Below are positions 1 through 12,191 of a stretch of DNA of 28,410 nt, one piece after another. Where the stretch lies: positions 1 through 28,410 of the forward strand of contig LSSN01000016.1 of NCBI GenBank assembly GCA_001970855.1. The letters run 5' to 3'. The stretch is from Smittium culicis (taxonomy: Eukaryota; Kickxellomycota; Harpellomycetes; Harpellales; Legeriomycetaceae). The translations under genes and the position numbers were made by a program. Numbering within the stretch: the stretch's first letter is position 1; each line of letters begins with the position of its first letter. Under the pieces are notes generated by a model. It was given only the letters and a program-made list of their open reading frames with translations, was not told the DNA's origin and made no database searches.

Positions 1-309
1 CTTCTGAGCTGCAGCCGGTGGCGAAATCACCGATCAACGACGATCGGCCGGTTCATACCGACGCCGACCAGTTCTGACGAAAATTTTTTACTTTCGAATT
101 TTAACGAAGCCCGGTTGGGGCTAGTTCGAAAACTCATTGGGGGCGATTCTAAACAATCTTTGATTCAGCTTCGTGCTGGCACAGCCGATCAAAATTTTGA
201 GCTGGAAACAGCCAAATTTTTGAACGGCATCCGCGTGCCCAGAACACTTATACTGCAAAGTATAATTGATTCACTAGCTTCCTTTAATCGGTGTTCAGTG
301 GATATATAG
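1..309 (+). CDS. Partial open frame entering from the left edge, unknown product
   Basis: Frame 1 is open from base 1 to a TAG at 307-309, so about 102 codons of a possible C-terminus or last exon are present, with the start outside the window. The stretch is clearly richer in G and C than the 8 kb that follows, and its end coincides with the drop into AT-rich DNA. The translation contains RKLIGGDSK and a mixed, soluble-looking tail ending in RCSVDI. I recognise no domain. It could be the end of a host gene, or part of a transposable element. A chance open frame is less likely at this length but is not excluded. A GNRA-type hairpin (TTATACT-GCAA-AGTATAA, 248-265) lies inside it. Confidence 0.3.
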   Translation, partial: LLSCSRWRNHRSTTIGRFIPTPTSSDENFLLSNFNEARLGLVRKLIGGDSKQSLIQLRAGTADQNFELETAKFLNGIRVPRTLILQSIIDSLASFNRCSVDI

Positions 310-3300
310 CTGCTAGTGTGACGGAGAGGGGTCGATTGAAAAATATTTTTATGAATATTTTTTTAACTTTTTAAATACTTTTTGATAGTATTTTTTATAC
401 TTTTAAATACTTTTTGATAGTATTTTTTATACTTTTAAATAATTTTTAATTAACTCTCTGAGACAAAAAAAAAAAAACTCATAACTAAATTTTTATACCA
501 GTTTTTTCATAAATTCGTTTTTTAGTCAGAATCTATTCGAAAATAATACTATTATTTACGAACGCTTCATTTGCGTAAAATTTTATTCAAGCAAATTACC
601 TCCATCTGATAATAGTAATTATAATCTAAAATGGAGTGATATTTAAGTATAAATTGGTTATTCTATACTATTCTATAAATATGTGCCTAAAATATACACT
701 TTTTCTTACTTCATTAAGTGTGTTAGATTCAAACTTTTTTTTTTTTCGTATATTCTTAAATTAGCTTCCGATTTTTTTAAAAAATACCCAGACTATCTAA
801 GGTTCATCGAATCATATCTAGTTTTTGTTTCATACCTTGTTATTTATTCTTTTTATATATTTTGAAATTGATTGTAGATATTAAAATAAGAATAAGTTTC
901 AATTTTGATTTTGATTATTGAAATAGGTTTAAATATAAATTTTATGTATTTGATTTTTTTTCCCTAATATTATTATTGGATTCCATTTTTTGGTATTATT
1001 TTTATGTTAAAATATAAACATTAAATAATTTCTCTTCAATTTGTTAAATATGGTAATTAATATTTTTTCCATTCCAAAGTCACATATCTCACTCTAATTA
1101 TCATTCTCTAAATTTTTTTCTAAAAATTCAGAAAACTCTATTCGTTGAAATTCATCGATTTTAGCTAAATAATTTATAAAGGTTTCAATTAGTATTCAAT
1201 TTGCATATTAGTAAGAATAGCGAAAACTCGTACTATTTTCGATTACATTTTTCCTGAGTTTAGGCTCCGAAATATAAAATAGAAACAGAAAATATATCAT
1301 ATTACAATATTTATCATGCGATGCATTAGTTAATTCTCTTATTTCAATATTAAAATTAACTATTTACTTGTGATTTAATATAGTTAAGTAATTATTTGTT
1401 TATCCTAGCACATTAATTTTAATTATATATTTATTTTAATTGAATAATTAAGTTAATCCGGATCACATAACTAAGCGAAATATATTAAAATTATAAAGAT
1501 TAAAAATAAATATCTAATATTTTGAAATTATTTAATAACCTATTAAATTATTTTTATTTTAATCTATAATTACAAAATTTTGATCCTGCACTATTTCAAG
1601 GTCTTTTATCCTACTTCAGAGGTTTTTTTTATAAATCAAATAAATATAGATAATATGCTGACAATAAATTGAATTTTAGCATATAAATATATTAGTGTCT
1701 AACTTTTCATAAAAACTGCATCAAGGAAAAATATTCAAAATATCCTTTTACTTTTTCAAGCCAGCTTAAAATTTTTTTATAGTAAACATATAAAGCTATT
1801 AAAAATAGAAATTATATAGTTTATAAATTAAAATAATTTAACTTATTTCATGTTCAATATTAGGATATCGAATACCCCAATCGTTATTAAATATTTGCTT
1901 TTGTTAATAAATTAGTTTAATTTTATTGCTATATTGTTATATTTTCCGACTTAAAATTTAATAAAATTTTTTTTATGTCACTCCAAAATAATCTAATATG
2001 AGTAATAAATAAGATTTTTTTATTTAATATTTCGTATGGTTTTATATTTTTATACTATCAGCTAGTTATATACCTTTATCTTATGATAAATTGTATTCTA
2101 GACGATTCTGCTATAAAAAATTTTGTATCTATAACGATTTCAGTAACAGTATTTTCATTTATATCAAATTTCTGTTCATATGCTAAGCTATTATTTTTTC
2201 TGATGAGCACATGGAAAAAAATTTGAAATTAACTCTATTTTAATTTTAATAACAATAGAATATTTCATTTTCATTTATTCTTCCATTTAAAATTGTATAT
2301 ATTTTAATTTTTCTTTACGTTATCCCTTTGTATTTTTTTATATACTAAGTAAATTTTCATTAATTCAGGAGTGTTTTTTAAAAATTAAAACCCGAAAAAT
2401 ATAGAGTTACCATGAATAAGTGTAACAGATTATTTACCTATAGATTTTTATTTAGCGATTTTCAATTTAAAAATATAAGATTGAGTCAGCTCCATCAATT
2501 ATCTAAATTTGGCTTCACTTATTTACGGAAAATTTATCTGAATAGAAGTTAATTCTAGTAGTCCCTGAATGCTTAAATATTCGTGTTTTTTGATTTCCAA
2601 GCTATTTAAATAGTTCAAAATGGACCGTTCTCCAATTAAATATTCTAATTTCATTTCACATAACAAATTTTTTTCGTATTTGACCTATACATACATCAGT
2701 GTTAATTCAAAAATATTTATATCTTCATTTCCCTTTATTTAAGCTATCCTAAAATTCCATTCATTATTATCAAAAATTTATTTCTTAATAAACGATCATT
2801 CCTGATTCTGTCAAATGTTAAGTACTATAAATGATTTTATAAACTGTGTGCATATAGTAAGCAATACTAAAAAAAATAATCGATTTCAGCTTTCGATGCT
2901 ACTTTGAGCTATAAATAATGTGGTCTATTAGTAGTCATAAAATTTTGATCAGATAATTCAGTATCTCATTTAACTAGTTGTATTTTCATAGAGTTATATA
3001 TATCTAACCGAATTCATTTTCATTGAATTTTCTAAATAAATGCACCAATTTCTATAATTTTTATGTTTATAATCTCAGTTATGTATTATAAATATTTTTG
3101 AATTCAATTAGTTCCTTAAATTTATATTTATTTTTTTTGTAATTACGCAAATACCGCAATATTATGAATGGATTATATTGAGTATACAGGCTTTATAATT
3201 CGCTCAGATAGTTGAATTTTTTTGATAAAGATTTCATATTTTTTTCTGTACTAATTTGGATACCACTTCTTTATAGCTTAATCTTCTTTTGATGTTATAT

Positions 3301-6300
3301 TTATTAAAATCATTGAATTTCGTTCAGGAACTCTTATTAGTGTATCTAATGTAAAATCTCTATCAAATATAGTTTTATATATGCCGTGAAGCTTGTGATA
3401 GATAGAATTTATTTTTTTGGTATGAAATATCATCGATAGCAATATTTAAAGATTAATTAAAATTTATGTTTTTTATGAGTTAACGAGTCTTTACAAATCT
3501 ATCCTAAATATACTAGATTTCGAGTGTTCATCTAATAATAGACATTTTCATTTTTAATATCGTGAGTATTTTTTTTTATTTGATTCAAGCTTTTACTAAA
3601 TTTGCATTTCATAAATTTGATTATGAAACATATTAATTTCAAAAGCCTCTTTTGAGAAAAAATAATCTGTATTAATAATTTATAAAAATTATTGTTATGA
3701 CTAAAATTTTAGGGGGTTTTTTTTTATTGTAGTATTTATTATTATTTGATAAAAATTTAATTACTTAGAAAATAGCTCTAACTTTTTTTAAATATAATAA
3801 GTTAAAGTTAAAGTTTAACTTTATTTTTTTAATATTGATCAAAATTCAAGTTTTTTAAACAATACATTGTTTAAAATAAATATATAGAATACATGAAATT
3901 GAGAGAGCTATATCTGGAACTGATTACGAAATTATCCGATGAAATTTTAAAATATTTTATACATATTAATAAATAATATATTTGATAATTAAATATTTAT
4001 AAAAAAAATTACCATGATTTTTCATCAAGTTCCCAACTTCATTTATTATAATAGTTCTTTCTAAAATAGTAAAAACTTTCGAATTTTTAAAAGTGATTAT
4101 AGCGATTATCTATTTTATACGCCGAATGATTATATTGTGGTGACAATTGTAAATGTGCGATATAAAATATATATATGAAAAAATAAAAAAAAAATTATAA
4201 TTTATTAATTGTATATATTGTCCTATTTGGAACAGAAATTCGATCTATTCTGGATTTAAATATATCAGATAAATCGCAATTTGTGTTTATTTTATAATTA
4301 AGGCTATTTTTATAATAAATTATTATTAATAAATAATTTCTAGTAATGTGAGACTAAATTTTTCTTTTATTTGTTTGAAATTCTAGAATAGAAAATTTAT
4401 CTTTATTCCCATTTTCTTCTAAATTGAATTATCTATAATTATAAAAAAATTTTGAACACTTTTAAATTTTTTATTTATTTTTTTAAAATGATTCTATATA
4501 AGTTATTTAATATCGTTTAATTTATGTAAAGTCTAAATCGATAATTTATAAAGGAAAAAGATTTAATTAGTGTTTCAAGACAACTATGATAATTAGAAAT
4601 TCATTAAATAAATAAATTTGTAACGATATGATTGTGAATAACATATAAATGTATATAGAAAAATACTTAGTTATCATCAATAAGTTTATTCTGAAATAGG
4701 GTACAAGTTGCTGTTATATAAACTCTTTTTTACAGATATATCTGATTTAATACTTTATTATAGGCGTAAAGCTTTTTCTCATTATCTTATTATCTATATT
4801 TTTCCATTATATGTTGTCATAAATTTGATTCTTTCTTTTAGTAATAACTATTTAGTTAATTTTTTCAAAAATTAGATCGCTAATATTATTAATTTAATTG
4901 TTCTATACTACATAATCATTACTAGGAAATTTTGAATTGCAATTAGTATTTCATTTAATTGAATTCCTGATTTGTAATTATATGTTTTATTTTGACAAAA
5001 TTATTGATATTAAAACTAAAATTGAGTATATGATACAGTTCATATATTATTATAATATTTATATATTCGTATGCCTAAATATTAATGTATTAAAAATCAA
5101 CCTCAATATAACTTGGATAAAAAAGATTTCAAGATATTTAAATAAAGCGACTACTTATTTTAGATTTTAATTAAAGCAAAATTTAATTTACTTATTAAAA
5201 TTATCTTTTATGTTGTTTTTTATATATCAATAAAGCTTCTATTTAAACAGCTTGAATGCTACTTTAATAGATATTGGATTGGTAATATCAGATTTATAAT
5301 GAGAGGAAACTGAATGATTAACTACTAAACCACCGTTTATTTCTTCAGCTGTAATTTACATATGATAGAATATTTTTTAAGTTATGTGCTAAATTTATAT
5401 GATTTATTCCAGGATAAGATTTTTGATTTTTGCTCATATATGCTATATTTTAATTTCAAATAGATTTATTTTCTGAAATTAATATTACGTGTAGTTTTTT
5501 TTAAAATTATTTTGGCTAATAAAGTATATTTTTTATAGCTATAATTTATATATTTCATTTTTTGACCATTAATTATAATCTATAAGCGTTGAATAATATT
5601 AAATAATTGATTTTACAGGGCTAATTATGTTTTTCTTTAATTTGAAATGGGGGTTTTACCTTATTAATCAATACTATTGTTTGATTTATTCCCCTTTATT
5701 TATCTGATAGTAATGAATAAACACACACATATATAATCAACTATTTAATTTTCTCTAATATAATTGATTAGATCATAAAAAATTCGCAAAAAATTTTTCC
5801 AATATTCCTATATTTTGAATTTTTTATATGATTAAGATCGCCACTAAACGTCTATTTATCTTTAATTTCCATTATAAAGAAGTTAGTGAGTATTTAATGT
5901 TTGTTGATACTTTAAAATAAATCCTCAAAGTTTTATGATAATATATTTAGGTTATTATGAAATTTAACAGATAATCAAACTACTTAATATACCTTTAAAA
6001 TATCTTATTTAAATTTAATTAAATTTATAGAACAATAATACTAAGATCGATTTCAATATAACTTTCAATAATATACTTTATAACATTAACTAATCAGTTT
6101 CATAATATAGCAAAATAAACTAACTTTAGATTCCATAAAGATAGGCAAATATTGTCACTTAAAAAGTATCAAATCAAGTACGTATAAAAATAGTAATGTG
6201 AATACTAATCAAAACTCAAGGCCTTCCGATGGATAGGAAGTCAGAAAAACTAATCTAAGTTATTAATAATACTTTCAAAAAAAATTTTTTTTACTAGCAA

Positions 6301-8550
6301 TTTTATTAATATTTTAATAAAGTAGCTATAAAAGTATAAAAAAAATAGTTTTGAAGAAATAGATTAAAGATATTACATTGTTTGATATTTTAAAATTTCT
6401 TTACTATAGATGCTATGTCCTAAAAACTCAGCCTATTATATTATAGCATGGTAATAATTTTGACATTTTTACTATAATTTGTAGATTATTTCAGTGTATT
6501 ATTTCTTATCATTATATTTCAATTTTTATTTCCTCCCATTATTGTTAAATAAATTTTCAAAAAATATCTTATAGCGCAGGTTTAAAAAAAAGTTGTACGA
6601 AATTCAATTTTATAAATATATATTTGTATAATTTCTATATCACTACTAAAAAAAATTATCTTTGGCTATTGTTTATGATTTGAGCCACCAGCTCTAAAAT
6701 TTATTTGATTTATTTATAATTGTATCTAATTTTTTGAGATTTTGCTAGAAATTTGCCTTGTATGCTTTTAAATTAAAAGTAAAAAAACTACTTATAACAC
6801 CGATTTCAAAATATATTAGTAAACCAAATATTTCCTCGATTATATAGTTTAAAATAATTTCAACGTTATTTTTAAAGTAATAAAATCTACAACACAAATA
6901 AAGAGGCTATATGCCACAGAAATAATTACTTTTTAAAAGGTTACATTCCAAAAAAAAAAAATCAAAATCGAATCAATCTTGTATGCAATTGGATATTCAA
7001 GGGATCGATATTCCTAAAAAATCCTACTACCGGTTAAAAAGAATAATCAGCAACAATGATCCAATAAAATATGTATATACAAGCGATTGAAGCTTTTTGT
7101 TCATTTTACACTGCGATTATAATAAATTTTATTTTATTTTAAAGGTGTTTTGTTGTCAGTTATTATTTTTATTTATATTTAAAAGAAATATTACTAGAAT
7201 ATAATTGACCAATATATTATTATGCGTTTAATTAAGAACAGACATGTTTTTTTACTTTATAAAAACCTTTTTTGTTTGATTCCAGGGGCTTCTGCTTATT
7301 TTACAACTAAATCAAAATATTTCAAATATAAAATGACTTTTTGAATATGGATATATTAATTTTTTGTGATCAATTAAAAATGAAAAATTTTATTACAATA
7401 GAAAATTCAATCTAGAACAAAATTTATAGCTGAATGCGATAAGGTGGTATTATTATAGCTTTTCTGCGCAGAATTTTAATGATTATATTTTTCTTATTAA
7501 GGACGTTTAAAAAGTAAAATTATAATGTAGTATATACTTTAAATTTTTTTATTGGAAAATATTTTGCCACCCCAAGCTTATCCTCATAACTATTTTCAGT
7601 GTCCGTTTTTTATAAATATTTTCAACCAAATATATCTCTTCACGTATTTGTTAGTATAATCGTTACTTAGAAAAAAGTTATGATTTAAGGACTAAAAATT
7701 TATGAATTATTATTCATAGCCACTTAATTATTTAAATATCGATATTATTTAAATTAATAAAAGTAATTCAAATATCTAATTTTTTAACAATCATAATTTC
7801 GTGATGTTTAACTATAAACGACCTAGTATGAAGAATTCATTAAACACACCAATAGAACTGTTGCGATAAAGTATCATATGCACTCGTACCTCACCCAAAA
7901 TTTATTGATGAATTAAAAAATTAGTATCTGAGCTTGAGGTTAATTCTGAATTGTTAAACGCGATCGAAATTATTACAGGGATTACTGTGAAATATTTGTA
8001 ACTCAAGGATCGGCATAAATTACCCTTTAATATTTATAGGGGACATATTCGTGAATAAAAAATATGTTTTTTTATAGTGGTTAGTTTGCGAGTTAGGGAA
8101 AATTGAAGGTAATTAATTTTTTAAATGTATATATATAGCTATTAAAAAAGTGTATAAGGTATGTTGGTCTAACTGTTTTTATTTAATATCTTTAGAGAAT
8201 TTATAGCTAAAAATCTGTTACATTTAGTTAGGAATTTATAAGAATTTTATTATTGGGGATATAATTGATTGCTTTTTTCATTTAATATAAAACAATTTAA
8301 TATGAAATTTATTCAAAAATGGCATGAACAAAATCGATTTTGAGACTTTTAATGAATAAATACTAAATTATATGATTCTCGAGTTTACTATTGATGATAA
8401 GTCTTGTAAGCATACTTCTTGATCCAATAATACCAAATTATCACAACAAACTGGATATAGAGAATAATTTATTATATATTTTGCGTTAAGAAGAAAAAGT
8501 GTAAGGATGTAAAAACTAAAAGAGAAAATTTGATGTAGTTAAAATATAGC
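310..8550. other. AT-rich gene-poor stretch, no intact gene seen
   Basis: About 8.2 kb of very AT-rich DNA in which all six frames are closed by frequent stops. The longest open frames (60 codons at 683-865 and 77 codons at 4937-5170) are low-complexity F/Y/I/K/N-rich translations with no recognisable domain. I saw no tRNA-like cloverleaf, no reverse transcriptase or transposase motif and no terminal repeats. Two short stretches look slightly more coding-like than their surroundings (about 6,960-7,080 and 7,912-8,055, both +) and may be very old relics. Confidence 0.7.
368..447. repeat. 32-bp tandem repeat, about 2.3 copies, with an internal palindrome
   Basis: The block AAATACTTTTTGATAGTATT recurs with a period of exactly 32 bp (AAATAC at 373 and 405), followed by a third partial copy from 437 (AAATAATTTTT). 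Each full unit contains the inverted repeat AATACT-N7-AGTATT. The array sits just inside the AT-rich region, about 60 bp after the GC-richer left edge ends. Confidence 0.85.
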
Positions 8551-9363
8551 TACTGAGTTTGCGAATAAGATGCTTGTATATGGATATTATAGTTCATAAT
8601 TGGCAAATAGCGACGAATGAGGGGGAGGGAATGCCAATACGAGATTAATAGCGGAGTCAGCCAATAGAAGGTAAGTATCGTATATATTGGTAGGGTAGTT
8701 TAGATAAAATCGAGGGAGAGCGAATAGAAAAAGCGTATAGAAAAATCAAAGCGACGTAGAAAAATAGGTTATTAATTTTTAGATATTTCAGGGTTGCTTA
8801 TAGTGGATTTTGTGAGCAAAATAACATAAAACAAAGAAATATCTTGAAGCTCAAAACAATAATTTAGAACGATATTATAGCTATCTAGTCGATCTTATTT
8901 TACTTATTTAATCTTTGTAGAGAAAGGAATAATTAGGTTAGGTCCTTAAATAGTTATTTTATTCAAGAAAGACGCGGATATTTGTAGAGAACGCAAAATT
9001 TATTTTAGACAAGCAAAGTATACTCAATTGCACATCAAAAATCTAAAGCTAATTCGATTACAGAATTTTAGAATTTGCGTAAATCTCAGTAACTCATATA
9101 ACGATAAAGAAAGTAACTAAAGAATTATTCCGATAAACAAAAAGCATAGAAATGCCGGGACCTTCGATTATGTAAATATATAACATATCAATTACATTTA
9201 CTTTATGAGTTTATTCGATGTATTTATATTCTTTGACATATTAGAATTTAATAGAGGTTTATTGATCATACTAGAAATATAAATAATGTTTTATTTATTC
9301 ATTAAGTGAGATATGCGATTAACAATCTATTTTTTTTCTTTTAATCATAGCGTCGATCAGAAC
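8551..9363 (+). promoter_or_regulatory. Upstream region of EMC3 with candidate 5' UTR splice sites
   Basis: Composition shifts here from AT desert to ordinary genic DNA. A consensus-like donor GTAAGT occurs at about 8,670 after CCAATAGAAG. A pyrimidine tract ending in CATAG at 9341-9350 looks like a 3' splice site only 13 bases before the EMC3 start codon. A UTR intron joining exactly these two would be about 680 nt, much longer than the coding introns here, so the donor is uncertain. I see no protein-coding exon in this stretch. Confidence 0.3.
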
Positions 9364-10375
9364 ATGTTTCTTGATCCAGGTAAGTTATTCACGAAATTTT
9401 AGCTAAAATAAGGAAGATCAGGAAACTAAAAAAAATCAATAGATAGTAGTATACCTAATATTATTTTAATTTTATGTATATTAGAGATTAGGAACTGGGT
9501 TTTGTTTCCTATAATGGTTGTGATGATACTCGTGGGTGTGTTAAGACATCAGATATCGGTGCTTATGGCTCCAGCAGCTAAAATCCAGACCTTGAAAGCT
9601 CACCGCGAACGGTTAGCCAACATTTTATTTATTCATGTTTGTAGCCGCATTTAGTCATACGGCTACAATTAATTTTTTTACCAAAAAAAAAAAAATAATA
9701 ATGTGTATTTTTATGGGTTTATGTAGGAATATGCTGGCACGCGCGAACAAGTTGATTGAGAGCAGTAAGTACGTTCCAAGCGGGGCGTTTGCGTCGAGGA
9801 GCAGCAAGTTCGCGGTGGCGTTCGAGGAGGGCCAGTACTTGGAGTTTATAGAGAAGAAAGATGCGGGTGTGCCTAACCCGATGGGTGATCCGAAAGCGTT
9901 GGAAGGGATGATGGACGGGATCAAGCAACAGCTGATGGGCGTAGTTCCGCAGACGCTGATCATGGGGTGGATTCAGTACTTCTTCAGCGGGTTCATTCTG
10001 ACGAAACTGCCGTTCCTGCTGGGGATCAAGTTCAAGAGCATGCTGCAAGCGGGTATCAACACGGTCGACATGGATGTGACGTGGGTCAGCTCGCTGAGCT
10101 GGTACTTCCTCAACCTGTTCGGGCTCAATGGGATATATGGGTTTATTCTCGGGGAAAGCAACTCAGCAGGCGGGATGGACGACCTAGCGGCAATGGGTGG
10201 GGGCGCAGGGCTCATGCAGATGCAACAGATGCAGCAGCAGCAACAGCAGGCTGGAACTGGCGTTCCAGTGGATTTCCACAAACTGTTCTTGGCAGCTAAA
10301 GAGAGCTTGCACCTGATCCAGCACAATTGGGACCTGAACGATGTTGAGGATAGGGTCTTGGCAATGTACCTCTGA
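9364..10375 (+). CDS. EMC3: EMC3, ER membrane protein complex subunit 3 (three exons)
   Basis: EMC3 is a core Oxa1/YidC-superfamily subunit of the ER membrane complex, which inserts tail-anchored and multipass proteins into the ER membrane. The spliced gene is 9364-9379, 9485-9611 and 9727-10375. Introns are 105 and 115 nt (GTAAGT...TTAG and GTTAGC...GTAG). The product is 263 residues, matching the roughly 260 of the family. It starts MFLDPEIRNWVLFPI, as EMC3 proteins do. Three membrane segments are visible (about 10-30, 118-139 and 167-189), with the typical QTLIMGWIQYFFSGF and VTWVSSLSWYFLNLFG motifs. Conserved WDLNDVEDR lies near the C-terminus. A Met/Gln-rich run (about 211-222) is lineage-specific. 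Reading through intron 2 meets a stop at 9614, which supports splicing. Exon 3 is noticeably GC-rich for this window. The gene converges on ETR1. Confidence 0.95.
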
Positions 10376-10488
10376 TTACTATACTATACTATTAAATTCC
10401 AATATCTTATTTCAAAGGTTTTTTACAAGTTTTCTTCATATCTTTAATTATAACAAGTTTTAAAATATAGGATATATTATTAATTTAA

Positions 10489-10510
10489 AATAAAGCAATA
10501 TTGTTTTATT
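10489..10510. terminator. Palindromic bidirectional poly(A) signal between EMC3 and ETR1
   Basis: AATAAA on the + strand (10489-10494) and AATAAA on the minus strand (+ TTTATT, 10505-10510) are the two arms of a 22-bp near-perfect palindrome, with 20 of 22 positions symmetric. It lies in the 217-bp gap between the two convergent stop codons, so one element could serve both transcripts. This role is inferred from position and sequence. Confidence 0.6.
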
Positions 10511-10592
10511 GCGAATGTTTTTTGTACAATGATGATGATTTGAATAAAAATACTTTAAGGGGTTAAAAGAACGGGGTTAATTGAGAGGATCA

Positions 10593-11935
10593 TTAGTAAA
10601 ATTTAAAGTAGGATTTTTTAGCGTTTTGGGCGAAAGTGCTCTGGATGATGAGGTCGTCAGCGAGATCAACTTTGTTTGGGTCAGCTTCATGATTTAGGGG
10701 GGCATTATCTGCAGCGTCGAAGGGGGTAATGAGTATGGGTTCCATTTTCTGTTCGACAAGTTTGTTGTTAGCGTAGAGATCGAAAAGTTCGTTCCACATT
10801 TCGAACCATTTAGAGTGGTGCGTTGAGGAGTACCAGCTGCTGACCCAGTATCCTTTGAAGGTGATGTTTTTGAAGATGAAGAGGGCGGCTGGAATGGCCA
10901 TGGGCTGCTTGGCCATTGCGCCGTAGGTGACGAAGTAGCCGCCGTTGCTGAGAAGTTTAGCCATGAGGACAGAAGCTTTCCCGCAGACGCAGTTGACGCC
11001 GAGCTTGATCTGCTTGTTTTCGGAAGCGGCAGTATCCTTGATGGATTTCATCATATCCCTGTCCAAAAGATCGGAGTCCTTGATAACGATATCAGCGCCA
11101 AGGCTGAGCAAAAGCTGTTTGTTCGATTCGAAGTTTGGTCCTTCTCTGATAACATTGATGGTTTTGTAGCCATAGAGTTTTGCGAGCTGGATGAGGATTT
11201 GGCCAACACTGCTGTTTGCACCATTCTGGACGACGTAATCGCCCTTGTCCAGATGAACGATATCGCGAAGCATGCGGTAGCTAGTGGAAGCATTGACCTT
11301 AACAGAACCTATTTGTTCGGGTGACAGTTTAGAGGTTATGCTCGAATCGAATACAACCAAAGAGCTGGGATCAGCAATAGTGGAGTTTGCCCAAGTTCCA
11401 ACACTGCCTGTACTCATTGGAATAACGTAATCTCCGACTTTGATTTGGCCGTTAATAGCAGATTTAACGTCAGAACCGACTTGGATGACTTGGCCAACGC
11501 CTTCGTTTCCGCCAATGTAGCCGTCGATTACGGAGTTGTCAGAGAGTGTAATTTTTTGCGAGATCTTTTTGATTGGGTAGACGCCTTGAACTTGATTGAC
11601 GTCGGAAGGGTTAACAGGAGCAACCAGTATCTTGACAAGAACTTTGTTGTTTGGGACAGGTCCGAGTTTGACATTTCTGAATCTGTTTTTTTTTTTTAAT
11701 AAGCGCGAGGCGGAATTTGGTTAGATAATAAAAAATTAAAAGCAATCAGAGGGGAAGGAAAATTAAAGATAAGGATTGTTATTTTTTTTTTTGGTGGAGA
11801 GGTGGATATAGCGATATTGAATATAAATGTGTGTACGGGAGAATGAGATTACTTTAAGACCGAGGAGGGTTCACCAAATTCGGTGAATACGGCAGCTTTG
11901 GACCAAGCGGATTTAAGAGCGTTTGTCAATTTCAT
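10593..11935 (-). CDS. ETR1: Mitochondrial 2-enoyl thioester reductase ETR1/MECR (two exons)
   Basis: This NADPH-dependent enzyme reduces trans-2-enoyl-ACP in mitochondrial type II fatty-acid synthesis, the pathway that supplies lipoic-acid precursors. Exon 1 is 11853-11935 and exon 2 is 10593-11682, joined across a 169-nt intron (GTAATC...CAG). The product is 390 residues, against about 370-380 in known members. The short N-terminus MKLTNALKSAWSKA can form a basic amphipathic targeting helix. NPSDVNQVQGVYP contains the catalytic Tyr (residue 63). GGNEGVGQV, the nucleotide-binding loop QNGANSSVGQ (about 180-189), YGAMAKQP (281-288) and KGYWVSSW (about 304-311) are all family hallmarks. It belongs to the zinc-independent medium-chain dehydrogenase/reductases and no zinc ligands are seen. 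The C-terminus is slightly long. Its promoter runs towards the N gap. Confidence 0.94.
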
Positions 11936-12191
11936 ATTAGGAGAGAATACCTTTTATTTGTGAGTGAAGAAGGGGGGGTGAGGATTTAGAAAGTATATCA
12001 GAACTAGAATTATCAGCAAGGATGGGAGTAGTAGTAGATGTGTAAGGGAGATGTTGTGTGTGAATGTGAAGTTTTTTGTGCAGAATTACAAGATTATAAT
12101 TGGAATTGTGCGACCTTTTACTGATTGATTTGATCATATGTTAGATCAACTAAATACTATAGCTTCTTTATTCTGGTTGGGGGGGGGGGGG
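11936..12191. promoter_or_regulatory. Upstream region of ETR1 up to the assembly gap
   Basis: These 256 bases are the 5' flank of ETR1 and end in a run of 13 G at 12179-12191. On the minus strand the stretch next to the start codon is pyrimidine-rich. No open frame of note is present. Confidence 0.4.

Noticed and set aside
2200..2217. CTGATGA followed eight bases later by GAAA, resembling the hammerhead ribozyme core
   Set aside because: The bases between the two motifs cannot form a proper stem II, and no partner strands for stems I and III are found. A chance match in AT-rich DNA is likely.
3803..3823. 21-bp perfect palindrome TAAAGTTAAA-G-TTTAACTTTA
   Set aside because: Real, but in very AT-rich DNA such palindromes are expected now and then. 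Nothing around it suggests a function.
4937..5170. 77-codon open frame in the AT desert, with another of 60 codons at 683-865
   Set aside because: Composition is only I/Y/N/F/K-rich with no motif or conserved-looking segment, and the context has no promoter or splice signals.
9655..10326. Open frames of about 100-117 codons antisense to EMC3 and a 110-codon sense frame inside exon 3
   Set aside because: They overlap a well-supported EMC3 exon that is GC-rich, which lengthens shadow frames. None has a recognisable domain.
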